This document shows, piece by piece, positions 26,740-37,002 of a stretch of DNA of 64,000 nt. A program made the position numbers and the translations under genes. The stretch comes from Drosophila persimilis (Eukaryota > Arthropoda > Insecta > Diptera > Drosophilidae). The notes under the pieces are model-generated. The model did not search any database, was not told where the DNA came from, and was given only the letters and a program-made list of their open reading frames with translations. Positions within the stretch are counted from its first letter, which is position 1. Each line of letters starts with the position of its first letter. The stretch lies in assembly GCF_003286085.1 (NCBI RefSeq), contig NW_020825340.1, positions 1,488,001-1,552,000 on the forward strand, read 5' to 3'.

Positions 26740-27618
26740 TCAAATGTCTCCCTCCGTGGCGGGAGGTTGGACCTGCCCCGAGTCCGTCGATGCCGAAACG
26801 TTGCCGACTTGCGGCAGGGCCTTGGAGCTTGAGCTTTGGCGCACCATCATCTGCTGGAGCTGGTCGACATGGCTGGGCTCCAGTTGCTCCATGCAGCCGT
26901 AGTAGAGGATGTCCGAGATCAGCTTTCGGGCGAGTATCCGCTGGCGCTGGGAGAGCTCCTGGAACTGGCTGCTCCACGTGTGGGCCAGCGCCTCCGTGCC
27001 GATTGGGTGCGTTCTGCGCTCCGGCATCTGCTGATAGGCGGAGGGGGAGGAGTACTGGGTGGCGGGGGGCGAGGGGCAGGAGTCGGGAGACGGCAGCGAT
27101 TCCTCTTTAATGGTCGGGCGGCACCTTTTGGGCGATGATATTTCGTAGGCGGGATAGAAGATCTGCAAAGGCACTCGTTTTGAGGAAATATCTGTGGAAA
27201 ATGTCTCTATTGGCTCCCCGGTTACCTCTTCGCCATCCAACTCGGTGGCTGCTTCCCCCCCGGCACTACCGTCGCCGCCTGCTCCCTGCACGGGCGGGGG
27301 GGCCTCATCCTGGCCCTCGAGAAAGCCGAGCAGATCAAAGTACCACAACGTGGACTCGAAGGGCAGCCCCTCCTCGGAGCACTGCTCGCGCTTGCGCTGA
27401 TCCCGCCGGAAGTTGGTGCGGAACGAGTTGATCTTCTTGACCACCAGCGAGCGGTTGGCGTGCGGCTCCACCTCGCGCAGCTTCCCCACCAGCTGCTCGT
27501 AGCCGGCGCTCTTCATCGCCCGGCTGCTGTACTGCGGACTCCGGACCTTCCAGACGGCCGGCAGCGATCGGTAGAGCAGCAGGAACTCGGTCCAGAATTG
27601 CCGGTCGCGTGAGTTCAT
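26740..27618 (-). CDS. MADF-BESS domain DNA-binding protein
   Basis: A single-exon frame encoding 292 residues. The N-terminus (about residues 7-100) is a MADF domain, the Myb/SANT-like fold used by Adf-1-family transcription factors. It shows FW at 8-9, a KxRSPQYSSR stretch near 24-33, AxxLVGKLREVEP near 42-52, VVKKINSFRTNFRRDQRK near 59-76, and the closing LWYFD at 91-95. Residues 100-205 are low-complexity, acidic then Pro/Ser-rich. Residues about 213-245 (WSSQFQELSQRQRILARKL, then ISDILYY) look like a BESS protein-interaction motif. It probably acts in the nucleus as a sequence-specific regulator (inference from the family). I chose the ATG at 27616-27618, directly before the MADF domain; the frame stays open 56 codons further upstream but is Cys/Arg-rich and promoter-like. 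Flies have dozens of MADF paralogues, so I give no symbol. Confidence 0.92.
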   Translation of the reverse strand: MNSRDRQFWTEFLLLYRSLPAVWKVRSPQYSSRAMKSAGYEQLVGKLREVEPHANRSLVVKKINSFRTNFRRDQRKREQCSEEGLPFESTLWYFDLLGFLEGQDEAPPPVQGAGGDGSAGGEAATELDGEEVTGEPIETFSTDISSKRVPLQIFYPAYEISSPKRCRPTIKEESLPSPDSCPSPPATQYSSPSAYQQMPERRTHPIGTEALAHTWSSQFQELSQRQRILARKLISDILYYGCMEQLEPSHVDQLQQMMVRQSSSSKALPQVGNVSASTDSGQVQPPATEGDI

Positions 27619-27930
27619 CTCCCCGGCTGTCCACTGGCCACGAACACACGCACAACACTGAAACGCCACGCTCCGAATCGGACATGCACAATCTTGCATG
27701 CGCAAAATGCCAAGAGAGCGGGAGGGCGAGAGCGGATAGCGGATAGCGCTCTCTGAGAGCGCTCTCGGCTCACGCTGTTTGTGCAAACGTCAGCGCTTTG
27801 ATTGCGCTCCCGCTTTGTGCTGGCATTCGTTCGAATGAGCGAAAGGCGGGGGAGGGGGAGGGGGGACTGCGCAGGGTGACAATGATTCGATTACACGCGC
27901 CTCTCTCTCTCTCTCTCTCCCACTAGTACC
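27619..27930 (-). promoter_or_regulatory. GAGA-rich 5' flank of the MADF gene
   Basis: Immediately upstream of the MADF-BESS start lie clustered GAGAG/CTCTC motifs and a near-perfect 19-bp palindrome, AGCGCTCTCTGAGAGCGCT, at 27745-27763. A (CT)9 run follows at about 27901-27918. Such motifs bind GAGA factor in flies (established knowledge). No TATA box was recognised, and promoter function is inferred from position. Confidence 0.45.
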
Positions 27931-28186
27931 CTGCTCTTCTAGAGGGCCAGGGCATGCTCGGTTGGGCTTTTAGAGGGTAGCATTTTTTTTTGTTCTTTGC
28001 TATCGAATTTCCTTGAACGAAAATTTTTTGGGGAAGAGATCATCACCAAGATCATCACACCTACACCCATCGATGGGTATCGCTTTCTTCGTTATTTTCC
28101 CCAACAACGCCCTACACCGAATCGTGCCTAGTACTTGTTCGGAAAAAGGTATGCACATACAAGCCACATATGTATATTTCTATATT

Positions 28187-28321
28187 ATGGATTCAAATGC
28201 AAATGACGCAATGTCATATTCCATTAGTGACGTAGAAAAACCCACAAACTGCACATTTTGTGGCTCTTTTATGGATAAATGGAAACAAACCTTGGGAAAT
28301 GGTGGCCAGTACTTCATATAA
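28187..28321 (+). CDS. Possible 44-aa small ORF, unrecognised
   Basis: From the ATG at 28187 a 44-codon frame runs to a TAA. The product begins MDSNANDAMSYSIS and holds a CxxC pair (TNCTFCGSF) and a KWKQTLGNG segment. Composition is ordinary for a soluble protein and is not repeat-driven, unlike most open frames here. The frame stays open upstream to 28013 and includes another ATG in the CCATCGATGGG context near 28072. No domain is recognised. It may be chance, a relic, or an exon of something larger; an in-frame AAAAAG-GTATGC donor-like site lies about 40 nt upstream. Confidence 0.22.
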   Translation: MDSNANDAMSYSISDVEKPTNCTFCGSFMDKWKQTLGNGGQYFI

Positions 28322-29505
28322 GTAGCTCTTTTAGATGGATAGCTGGCAGAAACCTTCGATGCCACTATTTCCTAAGATGATAAGGGGAAACCCTTTGGTA
28401 ATACATAATATATTTATTTTCTGCCACAAAACCCATAGTTCGAATCGATAAATCTTGTTTGGCTCTTACTTAAAGGAAAAACAGTTATAAATAAAATTAA
28501 GATCACTTTAAAATTTCCCAAAATATAGCCTAAGGGGGTCTCTATTATTTATCACAGGACTATCTGGTGCCTAAAGTATTATTAAATAAATAGTAGTAGA
28601 ATTTTGTAGTAGTTACCCCAATCGGGGTGGGTGGAGGGTGGCTGGAGGGAGACTTCTTTGGCTATTCTTTCGCAGTATTAATAATATTTTTCCCTTTTTT
28701 TGTGTGACTTCTTGTCATAAGTAAATTTTAGCCCAAAGTTATTTGGCCAATGCAAACAGAAGCTGAAACAGAAACAGAAACAGACCATTCCCGGCTTTGG
28801 TACTGCACTTCTTCTTCTTCTTTATTCCCAAAGTTCTTTTGCTGGTTCTGGTTTGGGGTGCCACCCCCACTCTCCCACCCCCCCCCCCTCCCCCCACCAT
28901 ATTTGTCTGTTTTCTGTTTCTTCTGTTGGTTTGATGGCCGTTTTCTTTTCGTTTCGTTTCGTTCCGTTCAGATCCAAGTAATTGAAATAACGTTATTTAC
29001 ATGACAAATGCCAAATATTTGCCAGGATACAAATATTGATGCCGCGAGCACATTTAAACATGAAAGCAAACAGAGAGAGAGGACCCCCAGCCCACAGCCC
29101 CGACCCTCCCCCTGCAAAGAATGAAGACATTCTGCACTTGCTTCAATTATGCGTGAAAGGACGAAAGAGGATGAAAAAGGCAAAAGGCTGTGGGATGCGG
29201 GGTGCGGGGAATGGAATTGAAGTGAAACTAAAGCCTTTTGCAAATAGTTGTTAAAATATGTCAATAACCTTGCCATTTGCTGGCCCCCCCCCGCCCGCCC
29301 TCCATCCCCGAAGTTTCCGCAACCCTCCCTGGGGTCAGAATCAATAGTGAGGCCACCCCCCCAGCCAGCCATCGTCCAGGACAAGAATTTCGGACAGGAC
29401 ATTGACAACGATGTTCGCATAGATCTCCCAGGGTGGGGGGTGCAGCGTGGGGGGGATAGCGCAGAAAATGTTTAATTAAATTCCGGGACACATTTGGCAT
29501 GTTAC

Positions 29506-29531
29506 ATTGCCATTGCCATTGCCATTGCCAT
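29506..29531. repeat. (TTGCCA)n hexamer repeat
   Basis: Four TTGCCA units. Confidence 0.85.
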
Positions 29532-31341
29532 CTACTCGTAGCCACAGCTGTAGTCGCAGAGCCCCAGAGCCAATGCAGAATGGAGCCAGGAGCCACTGCT
29601 GCCCCAGTGCCCCACCCCCTCCTCCCCCTCCACCCCCTCCTCCTCCTCCTCCTCAGAGAAATCGCAATAAAAATACCAAAACGTAGCAGAAATTAAGCAA
29701 AGCAAATTATGTCGTTGCCTAAGCTATTGACATTTTCCACGTTTTGCTCGGTTTTCCTTGGTTTTCCTCGGTTTTCCTGGGTTTTCCTAGTTTCCTCTCT
29801 GTTGTTTTATACCCCACTCGTTTCGTTTTCCAGCACCGCGCAACTGCGGTTGAGGTCACCGGAATTGAGTGCTCCTTGCTCCTTGCTCCTTGCTGGTCCT
29901 GCTGTGGGTCCTGGCCCGGTTTTGTGCCACCAAAATGGTGGAATGCATTCTGCAGAATATTCTCTGGAAGGTTTTCTTTTATTATTTAGGGAAATCATTC
30001 ATTCGGAGTCTGGAGATCTCAACCCGCTGATTCACTCCAAGACCCCCGCCCCCCCCCCTTCGTTGTGTAATCCTTTTGATATTACCAAAATTAAAAGATA
30101 GTTTCCTTTGGCCCCATTTATTTCCATCCTGCCGTCCATCCAATTAGGGAAATAAATTTCCACCCTGAGACGACAAGTTTACAACCTCCCCCCAGCCCCC
30201 AGCCCCCTGCCCTCGGACCCTCCCAAAAACATGATTTAGCTTCCACTTGATGGGACCCCAAGACCTGTCCTGTCCGAGCAGGGTTGGGGGTTGCGGGGTG
30301 GGGGGTGGGGGGCCCTGCAGCGACCGACTCCATGCAATCAAATGAACGGCCAAATTGCTCGTTTCGGGGCCCTAACTCATCTCCGAGAGTGTGGTGGAGG
30401 GGGGGGGTGGGGGGCATACTCGTACTCGTACTACGGTACATAAAATGTTATGGCCATTGCAGAAGAAGAGGTTCACTTACTTCTGGGGTTTCTCGGGGTT
30501 TACTCGATTTTTGTTCTTTGTTCTTTATGGGACGCCATTTGTAAATCTAAGAGACATCTTAGAGACGGCATCTGTGTAATGCGATGGCCTTTTAAAGGCC
30601 CAAGAGGGTCCCGGTCCGAGTCCGGGTCCGAGTCCGGGTCCGGGCCAGGGTTTTACGATCTACCACACACTATACGCGACGCGACGGTCCCTGTTAATGA
30701 TTGATAAACCGCACGGGACCAATCAACACCAAAACACAAGAGACCGAGACCGAGACGGAGACCCAAAGACCGACCAAAAGAGAGCTCTCCAGAATATCAA
30801 ATCTGCGGTGTCATCCCCCATCCACTGGAATCGTATCCTATGCAAACTGAAAAACTGAAAACCTCTCTGGCCATCTCCCACTCCCACTCCTGGTCCCACT
30901 CCTGGTCCACGTCTTCCGAGATGCACATCAAATTGGCTAAATTGTCGTGAGGCCTGTGTTTGAGGCACCATCCAGATCCAGGGGGACTCCTCCACCTCCT
31001 TCTCTGCCTCCTCCTCTATATAGTGTGGTGTGGATATGTGTAGGGGGCACCGTGGTCTGGGCATATCTCTCCCTCTATAAGTGTGTATCTTTGTCTCTGT
31101 GGTGCCTCTGGTTCGGTTCGGCTCGGTTCGGTTCGGTATACCAGTTTCTTTATTACAAAAAGGGGCTTGGGTCAAACCAACAACACCACAACGCGGTCGA
31201 CAGCGACGACGACGTCGTAAAAGAAAACAATATTGTAAATAAAGTTTAGACTTTAAGCCAAAACTCGTTTCGAACAAACGAAAACGACAAACCGACCAAG
31301 CGACCAAACGACCAAACGACCAACATCGTGACTCTCTGTGA

Positions 31342-31381
31342 TTGTTGTTGCTGTTGTTGTTGTTGTTGTTGTTGCTGTTGT
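31342..31381. repeat. (GTT)n trinucleotide repeat
   Basis: GTT units with two GCT interruptions. Confidence 0.9.
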
Positions 31382-31879
31382 TTGGTCTTTGATGACTTTT
31401 TAACAAAAGTCTCTATGCCGCTGCTGCCGCTGCAGTCGTTGCTGTTGCCGTTGCCGTTGCCGATTTTTACTTTGTTTGGGATTTGCCCTTTGCAACAGAG
31501 TACTTGAAGACCGACAGTAGGTTTGCCCGGGGATTAGGAACAGATCAAAGTGGCAGCAGGAGGAGAAAGTGCCAGAAAGGGGTTCTATGGGGATTACAGA
31601 AGATTGCTTCCAAAAGAACATTTGGCATGAACGATTCTGGCCAAGCTCTTCAACGCGCAGGCCAATAACTCCTCACCTTGCACCCCCCCCCCAGACACAA
31701 CGTTTCTCTGTTGTGGCAAGAATCATGGATCGAAAGGGACTCCAGAACCTACATATAAAGTAAAACATTTTTATCCTGGTTTTTTCTTGTAAAAATACAA
31801 GAAATCCACCCCAGAAATTGGATAGAACGCTTTTAGTTTTAAGGACATATTCTATCAATCCTGATGTCAAAAAACATGG

Positions 31880-32420
31880 AAAATTATAATGGACGAAAGT
31901 TTATCAACTTTAAAATTATTATTGATAGAAAATACTTCAATATTTATAAAATTAATTTAGATAAATTAATAAAAATATACATATAGAAAATAAATATGAA
32001 CAAATTGTTATAAAATAAATAAATATACATAAATGAATAAAAATATATAAAAAAAAAAATAAATAAATTACTTTAAAAAAGTAAATTAGTAAAAAAAAAA
32101 TAAATATACTACTACATAAATAAATAAAAATAAATAATAATAGTACAAAAAATATACATACATACATATATCAACAAAAATGAATAAAAAAAATTAATAT
32201 ACATAAATTAAAAAAAAAAAATTAAGAAATATACTATAAAATGAATACAAATAAATTTAAAAAAAAAGAAATATACATAAATTAATTAATAAAAATAAAT
32301 GAATATACATTAATCAAGAAAAAAAAAATCACCATAAATAAATGTATAAAAAATACATATAAATAAAAACATCTCATATAGAATAAAGCTTGAGTTAATA
32401 ACTTTAAAAGTCTTAATTTT
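31880..32420. repeat. AT-rich low-complexity block
   Basis: About 540 bp dominated by AAATAAATATACATAAAT-type units and A runs. The units are loosely repeated and no gene is seen. Confidence 0.75.
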
Positions 32421-35184
32421 AACTGGAAAATTACACCAATAACCCAATCTTTGCGACTCTAAAAAATGCTTCTAAGGCTAGAAAGATTATGAAACAATAC
32501 AGTAGAGTGCAGTATAAGCATAGAAACATACATATGTATGTATGTAGGATGGACCCTTCCCTGCCAAGTTCTTTTAGAAAACTATAATTCTGGCCCAATA
32601 AATTATAGATTATTTATTTGGTAGATCTTGATCATTTGTCCAGCCACTCAAGATCCAGGCCTAGATTGGGGTCCGTTTGGTGGGGGTTTCGAACCGAACG
32701 GTTTCGAAGGAACATTATCCGTACACCTCTCCCACACCAGCTGCTGGCCAAGAGAGCATACGGGTTTCGGTTCGCTGCAGTTAATACAACTTTCTTGTTT
32801 TATTATAATTTTCTTTTCTTTTTTTTTTTGTTGGTGTTGTTTTTTTCGATTTTGTTGTTGTTGTTGTTGTTATTTTTTTTTGTATTTTTGTGTTACCATA
32901 AAAGCAGTTAAACCACAAACCACATCCATAGCCGCAAAACTTCTTGTTCATAGCGGCAGTGGCAGCGGCAGCGGTGGCAAGAGTAAGAGCCAGAAGCGGA
33001 GTGGACTTTGGGACAGACTCTTTGTTGTTTGGCTGGCCGAACCACTTTGGGCCAGTGTTGGTCTCTCGGTCTCTTGGCTTCCACCCTGCCCCCTCCCCCC
33101 TCTCCACTCCTCGCCGCGCCGCTCCACACTTCTTTCTGGTCTTGGTCTTGGTCCAAACACCATAAACATAAAACAAATCTATGACACGAAACAGGTCTTC
33201 GAGAGGGACAGCGGGACGGACTCTGTCCTCTAGACAGATTCAGGCAGCGAGCGGGTGGCACAGAGGGATCTGATTCGAGTCGGAGTCGGAGTCAGAGTCG
33301 AGAACTAACCTAGGTCTAGGAACTAGTTTCTGCTGTCCGTTTCTATTTTTTTTTGCTGTTGTTGTTTTTTTTGTGTATTTTTTATGCACATGTTTATGGG
33401 TTTTAAGATAAAAACTATTATGATTGGCGAAACGTGCAAAAAACAACGAAGAACGAGAGAAACAATCTTGACAGCTCTGGAGAGATCGGCGGAGATGGAG
33501 GCACATTTGCACTCCAGTCCAGACCAGCAGCAGCAGCAGCAGCACACGACTCAATAGGTAAACCCCATGGCCATGGATGGTGTGTGGAGTGTGGAGTGTG
33601 TGGAGTGTGTGTTCGTGAAATTTATGCCCTGGCATAATTAACTTTGAAAATGATCTCATAAATTCATGTCGCGTTCTCCCGCGGTCTCCGGCGAGTATTG
33701 TTTACAATTCCAAGTCTAAGGCCCGGCCCGGCAGCTGTAGATCTCTCGAATCGAATCGAAGTGAAGTGGAGCACAGCTGAGTGCACTTGGAGCACACCAT
33801 CTGGAGCTGGAGCTGGTGCTGGTGCTGGAGCTGGTGATGGTGCTGGGCATCGGCTGGTGACCAGTTTGGGGGCATCTCTTGAAGAGCTTTCGAATGGTTC
33901 TCATTACCGTTTCCTGTTATGGGCAGTGAGACGTCTACATTCTCTGTGATGTGTGTGTGATAGAGAGACATCAGCTATGGGTTGCCCAGTGCGAGCACGT
34001 ATGGCGGATCAAATCTGATCACGACTCTTGCGATCTGAATCCATCTTGTAAGAGTGTGAATCCCCCACCCCCCAACCAACTAACCACCTAATCAAACCCC
34101 CTAATGATGCCATTTAGCACACAACTTTCTTCTTTTGAGGGACAAAACAGTGCCAAAGGAACAAGGGATCTCTTGATTTCTTGGTTTATAAGCCATGGGC
34201 CATATCTCTCTGTTGGATCGTGCAAAGCGAGTGGGTCGGGGGTTGGCTTCCACTAAAAACCATATATATTTATACTTTAATCCTGTCTAAAATATAAATA
34301 AATTACGACTTAAGTTTTCACATATTTGAAAATACTTTAGTTTAATAATTGAATAAAATATAGCCATTTATTCAGAGTCCATTTTATGGGCCTTAGAACT
34401 TGGAAAATCCATGACTGGGACTAAAAATATTCTCCTTTTTTTTGTTCTTTAAGAAATGTAACTTTTTAAACTGGAATCCGTGCCGGGGAGGGGGTTCCAC
34501 TACACCCCTGCACCAATCGAGCGGAAAACGGGGCCCAAGGGTCCCAAGGGGAGGGAGGGAGGGGGGCACCGCCATAAACTGTAACTTCCTGAATTTAAAA
34601 ACGCATTATCAAAGGCACATAAATAAAGGTCGACGATCGACAGTCGGCGGCAGTTGTCGCTGCTGCCACAGGGTATACGGGTATTTCTCTGCCTCTTCTC
34701 TCTGTCTCTTCTCTCTGCCGCTGTCTCTGTAGAGAGAGAAATCATTGAACGAAATCGATAGCTGGCACAAGGCATAGTAAAATTTATTGCACTTTTTCCG
34801 CTGCCGCGCAGTCCTTTGTTATGGAGAAGCCCCCCGTCCCCCCCTTCCCCGTACCCGCCCCACCATGAAATCCCCGACTCTGACGCTGGCTCTGACCCAA
34901 ACACTTTCAACTCCAATTCGAGAAACAATGAAAACTCTTTCAAACGAGAAAAACATTAAACAGACTGGCGACTGTAAGACAGACGGAGAGACAGAGAGAC
35001 GGAGAGACAGAGGAGTAGAGAGTGAGAGGGACAACAAACAGCGAAAAAGCATTTTTCACGAATTAACGTGGCCAGTGAAGCCGAACGGCAAAGGTTTTTT
35101 TTATAATTGATTTCCTGCGATTGCAGAGCAAACGAATCAAACGAGAAAGAAAAGCCTTCAGCCAACACCGAACCGAACCACCGA

Positions 35185-35225
35185 AACAACAACAACAGCA
35201 ACAACAACAACAACAACAACAACAA
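35185..35225. repeat. (AAC)n trinucleotide repeat
   Basis: About 12 AAC units with one AGC interruption. Confidence 0.92.
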
Positions 35226-35524
35226 GAGCAATGGCAAAAGCAAAAGCAAAAGCAACCTGAGCTCAAAGCAAGTTCACTCCAAATCGGACTACCGTGCAAA
35301 CCCATTTTGTAGTTAACAACGCAAAAAATACAAATAAATTATACCTGAAAAAAACACACACAAACAAAGCAACAAAAACAAAAAAAAATAGCACAAAATA
35401 TTGTTGCTGGGGTGGAGGCACTGCAGAAACAAGAGAGACAGAGACGGAGACAGAGACCGGGTCTGGGTCCCGGGCACCGAACTCTGATACACCCTTGCCG
35501 GAGCCCCCTGTTCCCGAGGAAGGG

Positions 35525-36190
35525 ATGTAAATGTTCGATATTATATTATATTATTAAATACATTAAAATTTAATTATAATTAATTTTTTTTTAATTTTAA
35601 TACAATTGAAATATTTCAAAATATAGAAAGCCCTTGTGGAACCCATTGTTTCTATGGAAAGCTATATATATTTCCATATTTTGTAACATTTAATATTCAC
35701 CTATTCATCATAAATACATTGAAATTTTTTATTGTAAATAATAAATAATAAAATATATAAAAATTAAATTGAAATAAAAAATTTAAATATTTCGAAATTT
35801 CTAAAAATAACCCGCCGGAACCCATTGTTTCTATGGGAGGGATGCTACTACGTTCAATATTAACCTTCCCCTAAATACATAATAAATACATAATACTGTA
35901 AATAATATATAAAAAATAATACAAATAAAATTTGAATATAATTGGAATAATATGGAACGGATAAATTATATGTTATTTCGATATTTTTAACGTTTAAAAT
36001 ACATCATAAATACGTTGAAATTTTATCAGAATTAATTTTTTGTAATTGTTGTATAAATTGTAAATAATAAATAAAACGAATACAATTTTAATATAATTAA
36101 AAAATTTCAAAATATAAAAAAGATTATATATTTTAACAATTGTAATATTTATAGCATGTATATTCCGATTTTTAATTTGTTTTGAGAATA
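35525..36190. repeat. AT-rich block with ~180-bp repeat
   Basis: Two copies share a GC-containing core GGAACCCATTGTTTCTATGG, at about 35638 and 35818. Both are embedded in TACATTGAAATTTTTTAATT and TTTCAAAATAT segments that recur up to 36110. The core-to-core distance is 180 bp. A third, more degenerate copy without the core follows. Confidence 0.8.
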
Positions 36191-36528
36191 AACAAAATTT
36201 GGTCTAATTTAAAAATAGTTTTTTTTGTAAACCAATCCATGGATCCATGGTATTCAGATCGTAGTCTGGTCTGGTCTATACCTTTGACCAAAATCGTTAG
36301 AAGGCTCTCCGACTCTCTGGAAGGGTATGGCTCTGGCAGAGCCCCGTTTGCCCCGCGATGCACAGAGCACCGAAAAGAGAAAACCCAGCAACAACAAATG
36401 GTGAAAATAAACTCCGCAAAAGCGAGCCCATGGACAGCGGCAGGAGGGGGGGTAGGGAGGGAGGGAGGTAGGGAACTGGAGAGGTGACTGCAGCGGAGAG
36501 AAGGTTAAAAATCAAGCATCAACGTGAG

Positions 36529-36776
36529 CTAAATGCAGTGCCTGCCTGGGCACCGACCAGCCACAGAGGCATCCCGAATGCACTTTATCCAGGCCTTGCG
36601 TTCTTCAATTGTGTGTATTTCACCTGTAAGGCCACAGATTATATCCACTAAAGGTAGGACTTGTCGTAATACCTGCAAAGAGTGGGTCATCAGCCCAATC
36701 TTCTCTCCCTCCGTGTGTCAGACAATTGTCTCTTCGGTGTATGTACCTGCTGACATGAGGGATCCCTGCGGATCAT
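36529..36776 (-). CDS. Downstream small ORF of a two-cistron transcript (spliced)
   Basis: The ATG at 36774-36776 lies one base after the stop of the upstream microprotein (TAA-T-ATG). Ten codons run to a CAG/GTACAT donor, with the last exon base at 36747. A 74-nt intron (36673-36746) has a CTGAT branch-like site and an acceptor CTCTTTGCAG. The second exon (36529-36672) is 48 codons including TAG and continues in phase 0. The predicted product has 57 residues with Cys at 8, 23, 41, 51 and 56 and a segment EERKAWIKCIRDA (33-45). I do not recognise it. Its Cys/Gly spacing (ICGLTG) vaguely recalls Kazal domains and its helix recalls a PH-domain end; neither is convincing. A second acceptor at about 36627 would give a 22-residue product instead. 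Confidence 0.4.
36673..36746 (-). other. Predicted 74-nt intron
   Basis: Begins GTACAT and ends CTTTGCAG, with a polypyrimidine stretch and a CTGAT branch candidate about 20 nt from the acceptor. This length is typical of short fly introns. Splicing fixes the minus strand as sense, because the plus strand offers no GT-AG pair at these positions. Confidence 0.5.
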
Positions 36777-36777
36777 A

Positions 36778-37002
36778 TTAGGGGATGAGGACGCGCTTCT
36801 TCTCACGATCAGGCTCCGCCATAGATAATGGCATGGGGTGACCCATATCAAGTCGAAACTCCCGCGCAGCCGGGCTGTACCGCAGCTCGAAAAGGTTTTG
36901 GAAGAAAACGCAAACGAGCAAAGAAACAACAACGACAACAAAAAAGAGTACGACCATCAACACGATCATCAACGAGAACCATAAATAAGACTTAAATGGC
37001 AT
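36778..37002 (-). CDS. Single-pass membrane microprotein (74 aa)
   Basis: A 74-codon frame from the ATG at 37000-37002 to TAA. Residues about 8-34 form one long hydrophobic segment of Leu, Met, Val and Phe. It is followed by a polar, proline-containing tail (about 36-74) that includes RYSPAAREFRLDMGHP and ends REKKRVLIP. The short MPFKSY N-terminus makes this a signal-anchor or single-pass protein; its membrane is unknown. The frame stays open upstream, but that part is (CAA)n repeat translated as Leu/Cys runs, so I chose this ATG. The tail is not repeat-derived, which argues for real coding. The stop lies one base before the ATG of a second small frame. I do not recognise the family. Confidence 0.5.
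   Translation of the reverse strand: MPFKSYLWFSLMIVLMVVLFFVVVVVSLLVCVFFQNLFELRYSPAAREFRLDMGHPMPLSMAEPDREKKRVLIP

Larger units (their letters stand above)
28322..36528. other. Gene-free stretch
   Basis: No gene is supported. The stretch contains GC-rich simple repeats, CAG/CAA repeats and AT-rich blocks at 31.88-32.42 and 35.53-36.19 kb. The longer frames are built from trinucleotide repeats (Leu/Cys/Gln runs) or overlap on opposite strands. Confidence 0.6.

Noticed and set aside
30723..31406. Minus-strand frame of 227 codons starting with an Asn run
   Set aside because: It begins in the (GTT)n/(AAC)n repeat and continues through other simple repeats with no domain.
33636..33658. Minus-strand sequence resembling the bantam microRNA (20 of 23 positions, seed intact)
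   Set aside because: The mature bantam sequence is essentially invariant in flies, three mismatches are present, and neither flank can pair with it to form a hairpin.
36533..36781. Plus-strand 82-codon Cys-containing frame opposite the second small exon
   Set aside because: The plus strand lacks a compatible GT-AG intron, whereas the minus strand has a complete short intron there; the plus frame is probably the shadow.
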